DNA of 64,000 nucleotides. Source: Mucilaginibacter psychrotolerans (GTDB taxonomy: Bacteria; Bacteroidota; Bacteroidia; Sphingobacteriales; Sphingobacteriaceae). The notes below the pieces were generated by a model. The model searched no databases and was not told the DNA's origin. It saw only the letters and a program-made list of their open reading frames with translations. Made by a program: the position numbers and the translations under genes. Numbering within the stretch: the first letter of the stretch is position 1; every line of letters begins with the position of its first letter. The DNA lies in assembly GCF_004519315.1 (NCBI RefSeq), contig NZ_SOZE01000018.1:62001-126000 (forward strand), in the 5' to 3' direction. Of this stretch, positions 60,282 to 64,000 are shown in pieces.

Positions 60282-63200
60282 CTAATTCCCAACCACCACC
60301 TTCTTCATCCCTTCCCTGCCATAAAACACGGGGAAATACATCTGCTCTGCTTTGGCGGGGTTTAGGTTGTATTTGCCGCTGTAGCGGGGCATCAGATTTA
60401 CGGTAAACGTGTAGGTGCCTTGTTTCAGCTTGCGGCAAAATATGCTTACCTTTTCTTTGAAGAATTCGCGGTGTGCCTCGTTGTTGCCCCATTGCTGGTC
60501 CTTGCTTTCGTAAGAACAGCCGGCGGGGATGGGTATTTCTACCATTACAAAATCTGCATCTCCGCGCACGGTTACTTCGGCTTTAAGCTGCACTCCTTCG
60601 CCTCCTTTTAACCGGGTAAGCTTGCCGCCTTTTTTCTCGAACCAGGTATCTACCGAGAAATCTTTGCTTACCTTCTCGGGTTTGCTGTTCCAAAACTGCT
60701 GGTAGCCGGTGATGTAAACGGGCAGGCTGCCTGTTTTGCTGATGCTGATGGCATTATCTTTAAGTGATGTGGCAAAAGGGAAGGTTGTAACTGAATCTGT
60801 CGAAGTGCCTTTTATGGTCAATACTGATGGTTTCAACGCTTTGCCGTTTTGCAGCAGGTCGGGAAGGATGGTTTCCAATATCAATGCCGATTCGTAGGTA
60901 TTGCGCCATTGGCCAAGTTTGCGCTGCTCTAAAAAGTAACCTCGGATCTTAGCAAGCAACTCGGGGTGCTTACCTTCTGCCTGGATGATCTTGTAAGCAA
61001 GCACGCTTAGCTGAACAGAATTATCGAAGAAGCGGTAATTTTCCTCACCCCAATACCTGTTACCAAACATGGTTTTGTGGCCGGTATTGACCAGGCTATC
61101 GGTTTTTACAATTTGCCCGGTTTCCTGTTTCAGTAGCATCAGTCGCAAACGGTTATAGTTCGATACTTCCTTTTGTGCTTTATATTCTTTTTCAATCACC
61201 CCGAAGTATTTTTCATAATCTACTTTGGCGCCCAGCTTATGAAGCAATTGCAGGCAGGCCAGTTTTTCTTCACAGCCGTAACTTTCCATTTGGTACACCA
61301 GGTAATCGGTTAGTTTTTGCTTGTCGACTTGCACCGTGTAGCCCATGTTTTGTGCGTCCGTAAGTGCTTCTACGGCATGCAAGCTTATCCATAACTCTTC
61401 GTCGCTGTCCTTCCACCATCCCCATATTCCCGTTGCGCGGCGGTTTTCCTGTAGTTTTTTTATGACGTCTAAAATATTCCGCTCGTATTTAAACGGTTCG
61501 CCCAGGAAGGTGTTGATACGTTTCTCTGCTAACAGCCCTTTAAGTTTAGATGCCAGTTGTTCGTTGCAGAGATATTTGTACTCGCGCAGGCGTTTGGCTT
61601 CTTCGGCCATTGCGGGCAGGGCAGAAGCCTCTGCCCTGAAGGTAACAGGCCCCATCGCGGGGTCGAATTTGAGGCTGATGGTGGTATCCCGATCCAAGGC
61701 TTCAAAAATGCCTTTGGTTTCCAGCAGGCCTTGCTTTACTACGGGTATCTTGCGTTGCTCGCCATCGAAGTAACCGTCGTCGCGTTTAATACTGTATTCG
61801 AATTCCAGGCTATCGGTAGCCGACGCGGTAATACCCAGCGTATCTATTTTGGCATTGCTTACCTCCAGATTGCCCTGGGTTTGTACCTTGCCATTATAGC
61901 TAAAGGTGCGGTTCACCTTCGCCAGGGTAGAATTGTAATTCATTACCTTGCCTATTAAATTCATTTCATCGCCCTCCACGGCAAATTGCGGCGCAATAAA
62001 GTTGGCACTAAGTGGCTTAAAAGATTTGATTTGGTTCTCTGCAAAGCCGCTTTGGCGCTGCCCGTTTATGCCCACCACAAAGGTGCGCCAATTGGTGATA
62101 TCATCCGGAAAGGTGCTGGTAAAGCTTGCTTTGCCGTTTTCGTCGGTTGTAAGTTTGGGTTGCCAGTAGGCGTAATCGGAGAAATTTTTGCGGAGGGTTT
62201 TGGCATCGCCTTGTGGTATGCCGGCAGGTAATGCTGTATCTTTTTTCGTTTTGGTTGTAATGATGATCACGCCATTGGCGGCTTGGGAGCCATACAGTGC
62301 CGTTGCGGCGTTGCTCTTTAATACGGTTGTTTCGGCGATAGTAGCGGGGTCTATTCCTTTTAAACTTTCAACTATAACACCATCTACAACTATTAAAGCC
62401 GTTTTGTCTCCATTTAGGGAGCGATTTCCTCTCAATGTAATTCGCAAATTAGAATCTAATACCCCATCTACATGGAGTACAGCAAGCCCGGCAACTTTTC
62501 CGGAAAGACCGTTTGCAAATGTAATACTACTCACCGAACCTGTCATATTCATACGCCGTTGACTACCGTACCCAACAACCACAACCTCCTGCAAAAGATT
62601 CTTTTGAGGCGTTAATTTAACCGTAAGGGTAGCGCCCGGCGTGTACGCCAACTCCTGCGTAAGATAGCCGATGTACGATATGATGATTTTGCCTTGTGAC
62701 GCAACCTGGAGCCGGAAATTTCCATGAATGTCTGTTTGGGTTCCAACGGTAGTACCCTTAACTTTTACCATCACACCAATTAGCGGCTGTTTATCGTCGC
62801 CACCCAGAACTTTTCCGCTCAGGATTTGGCTAAATTCATCGGTGCTAAAGTATTTTTGGTTAAAGGCCTCTTTTAATTTTAGCGCATCGTTCTCTATTTC
62901 ATCATCCGCGTTGAGATATTGCCCGCTTTTGCGGCCATTAATTATTCGCCCGATTTTAATACTTACCGAATCCCTGCCATGCTTGGGCGAGATACCGAAC
63001 CGATAAAAATTTACGCCATTCATTTTTACTTCAATGCTATCTTTTATATCGTATCGGTCGCCCTGCAGTAAAAAGAACATCCTGTATTTGCCGGGTTCTA
63101 TCAGGCCGAGGTCGGTGGTATTGCCAGCATAAACCCTGATGTAATCGGGATTATTGTAGCGATACAGGATAACGTTTTTAATAAGGGCCATTTTTTCGTC

Positions 63201-64000
63201 CTGTATCGGCAGCCGGTCTATTTTTAGCCGCCCCACATTGCGCCCGTTTACCAGTGCATTGGTAAACAATTGCGTAGTGTTGGCGCGTTTATCCAGGTAA
63301 TCTTGCCAAAGGCTGTCTACGGCGTTGTTGGTTAATACATATTGCTTGTAATTGTCTGTGCCGCTGATATTGCCCAGCCAGCGGCCAAACGGATATTTTG
63401 CCGATATGCTTTTTTGCTTGATGAGACCCGGTTCAAAAAGATAGGTATAATTCGGCTCGGCTAAAAACACCTGAGGCTTATCGTCCTGGTGATCGTACTC
63501 CATATAGTTTGGAGAAAGTGGGCCAGTAAGTACAGTGCTGCCGGATGCAGCGGAAGGGTTTAAAAAGAATATCCTGTCGGTTTGTGCAATCACAGCCCGC
63601 CGCCCGTCGAAATTGTTTACAACACTTACCAGGTACTTGTTAACGTTGTTTGCTTCGGCCAACGACAAGCTATCGGGCACGTCCTGTACGCTATACTTAT
63701 CGGCATCTATACTGATGATGAGCTTTTTATTGCGCTCTACCTTAACGCTATCCAATTCTATAATTCGCCGCTCGGTACGCATCATCAGCGAATGGTAGCC
63801 GGGGGAAACTTTAAAGCTGTAAGGCTGCATCTGCTGTGCCTGGCTAAAATAAACCGGCAGGTGGTCGATATATAAAATATGTATAGGTATAATGTCGCCT
63901 TGCCTTACTACAAATGGTGCTATTTGCGTTACCGTATCTATGCCCGTTTCTTCTACGCGGTAGATGTTGTTTTGGGGATGCGTAAACTGGTAATAGGCAA
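60282..64000 (-). CDS. alpha-2-macroglobulin family protein with an embedded SusC-like plug domain (5' end outside window)
   Basis: At least 1238 residues; the frame is open to the window edge and its residues there (VRQGDIIPIHILYIDHLPVY) look coding, so the gene begins further right. From that side: a macroglobulin-type N-terminal part with MG2-like LPV/QGD strands; then, at about 62820-62590, a carboxypeptidase-regulatory-like domain (LSGKVLGGDDKQPLIGVMVK); at about 62590-62230 a SusC-type plug (EVVVVGYGSQRR, ALYGSQAANGVIIITTK); then an A2M core (SDYAYWQPKLTTDENGKASF) with CNEQ at 61557-61568, the thioester-type CxEQ motif, and an alpha-toroid-like helical part. Bacterial A2Ms trap proteases in the periplasm. 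Confidence 0.85.
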   Translation of the reverse strand, partial: AYYQFTHPQNNIYRVEETGIDTVTQIAPFVVRQGDIIPIHILYIDHLPVYFSQAQQMQPYSFKVSPGYHSLMMRTERRIIELDSVKVERNKKLIISIDADKYSVQDVPDSLSLAEANNVNKYLVSVVNNFDGRRAVIAQTDRIFFLNPSAASGSTVLTGPLSPNYMEYDHQDDKPQVFLAEPNYTYLFEPGLIKQKSISAKYPFGRWLGNISGTDNYKQYVLTNNAVDSLWQDYLDKRANTTQLFTNALVNGRNVGRLKIDRLPIQDEKMALIKNVILYRYNNPDYIRVYAGNTTDLGLIEPGKYRMFFLLQGDRYDIKDSIEVKMNGVNFYRFGISPKHGRDSVSIKIGRIINGRKSGQYLNADDEIENDALKLKEAFNQKYFSTDEFSQILSGKVLGGDDKQPLIGVMVKVKGTTVGTQTDIHGNFRLQVASQGKIIISYIGYLTQELAYTPGATLTVKLTPQKNLLQEVVVVGYGSQRRMNMTGSVSSITFANGLSGKVAGLAVLHVDGVLDSNLRITLRGNRSLNGDKTALIVVDGVIVESLKGIDPATIAETTVLKSNAATALYGSQAANGVIIITTKTKKDTALPAGIPQGDAKTLRKNFSDYAYWQPKLTTDENGKASFTSTFPDDITNWRTFVVGINGQRQSGFAENQIKSFKPLSANFIAPQFAVEGDEMNLIGKVMNYNSTLAKVNRTFSYNGKVQTQGNLEVSNAKIDTLGITASATDSLEFEYSIKRDDGYFDGEQRKIPVVKQGLLETKGIFEALDRDTTISLKFDPAMGPVTFRAEASALPAMAEEAKRLREYKYLCNEQLASKLKGLLAEKRINTFLGEPFKYERNILDVIKKLQENRRATGIWGWWKDSDEELWISLHAVEALTDAQNMGYTVQVDKQKLTDYLVYQMESYGCEEKLACLQLLHKLGAKVDYEKYFGVIEKEYKAQKEVSNYNRLRLMLLKQETGQIVKTDSLVNTGHKTMFGNRYWGEENYRFFDNSVQLSVLAYKIIQAEGKHPELLAKIRGYFLEQRKLGQWRNTYESALILETILPDLLQNGKALKPSVLTIKGTSTDSVTTFPFATSLKDNAISISKTGSLPVYITGYQQFWNSKPEKVSKDFSVDTWFEKKGGKLTRLKGGEGVQLKAEVTVRGDADFVMVEIPIPAGCSYESKDQQWGNNEAHREFFKEKVSIFCRKLKQGTYTFTVNLMPRYSGKYNLNPAKAEQMYFPVFYGREGMKKVVVGN

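Noticed and set aside
60277..60492. Longer start of the secreted protein at 60492
   Set aside because: The extra part overlaps the A2M-like gene in another frame; a signal peptide begins at 60249.
1..64000. tRNA or rRNA genes
   Set aside because: No cloverleaf with the conserved GGTTCRANTCC arm and no rRNA core sequence was recognised in the gaps; a covariance search was not possible here.

Overview
The window looks like a chromosomal segment from a member of the Bacteroidota, most likely the Sphingobacteriaceae (Mucilaginibacter/Pedobacter-like). This is an inference from gene content and style, not from a search. The supporting signs are a SusC-style plug motif, an OMP-barrel TonB-type receptor, three DUF2807-type adhesin-head genes, a DUF2795 protein, a short AMP nucleosidase, near absence of Shine-Dalgarno sequences, promoters of the Bacteroidota TAnnTTTG type (before Hpt, gltA, tig, the AMP nucleosidase and others), and many dispersed intergenic inverted repeats.

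Layout. 1-7.2 kb is housekeeping: sppA, folK, an Hpt protein, purS, pssA, rho and pyrF. Next comes a striking array of seven 88-bp repeats (7229-7844). 7.9-16.1 kb is mixed: a lipocalin, an S9 peptidase, a membrane-protein pair ending in a wax-synthase-like acyltransferase, a stress-type flavin-binding protein and an exonuclease-GIY-YIG fusion. 16.2-19.7 kb holds yidC and pyrG. 20-31 kb holds a DUF4143 ATPase behind two perfect palindromes, a DEDDh exonuclease, a TonB-type receptor, an M23 peptidase, a deoxynucleoside kinase, trpS, plsC-gatC, a RelE/ParE-type toxin-antitoxin pair and an ABC ATPase. 31-43 kb holds an AraC regulator, a beta-lactamase-fold hydrolase, a cyanophycinase-like peptidase, a GH19 chitinase-like lipoprotein, a PduO-type cobalamin adenosyltransferase, ispD, queA and a MacB-type permease. 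43-64 kb holds a small membrane-protein gene split by a short inverted-repeat element, a large hybrid sensor kinase, gltA, recQ, a nucleotidyltransferase-like gene pair, three DUF2807 paralogues, tig-clpP-clpX, an AMP nucleosidase and an alpha-2-macroglobulin-like protein that runs off the right edge.

How parts fit. tig, clpP and clpX form the usual folding/proteolysis block. rho, pssA and purS run together. plsC and gatC overlap. Six sites of the form GTAAC-N16/17-(C/T/A)GTC lie upstream of the three DUF2807 genes, the TonB-type receptor, the ABC ATPase and the distant ABC permease. They look like promoters for one ECF sigma factor and tie these envelope genes into a putative regulon.

The most interesting items are that putative ECF regulon, the alpha-2-macroglobulin protein carrying an embedded SusC-like plug domain, the element insertion whose 7-bp target duplication can be read directly (precise removal restores a 108-residue frame), an in-frame TGA followed by 41 coding-like codons in a secreted-protein gene, and the 88-bp tandem array. 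I see no CRISPR array, rRNA, tRNA, prophage or complete insertion sequence.
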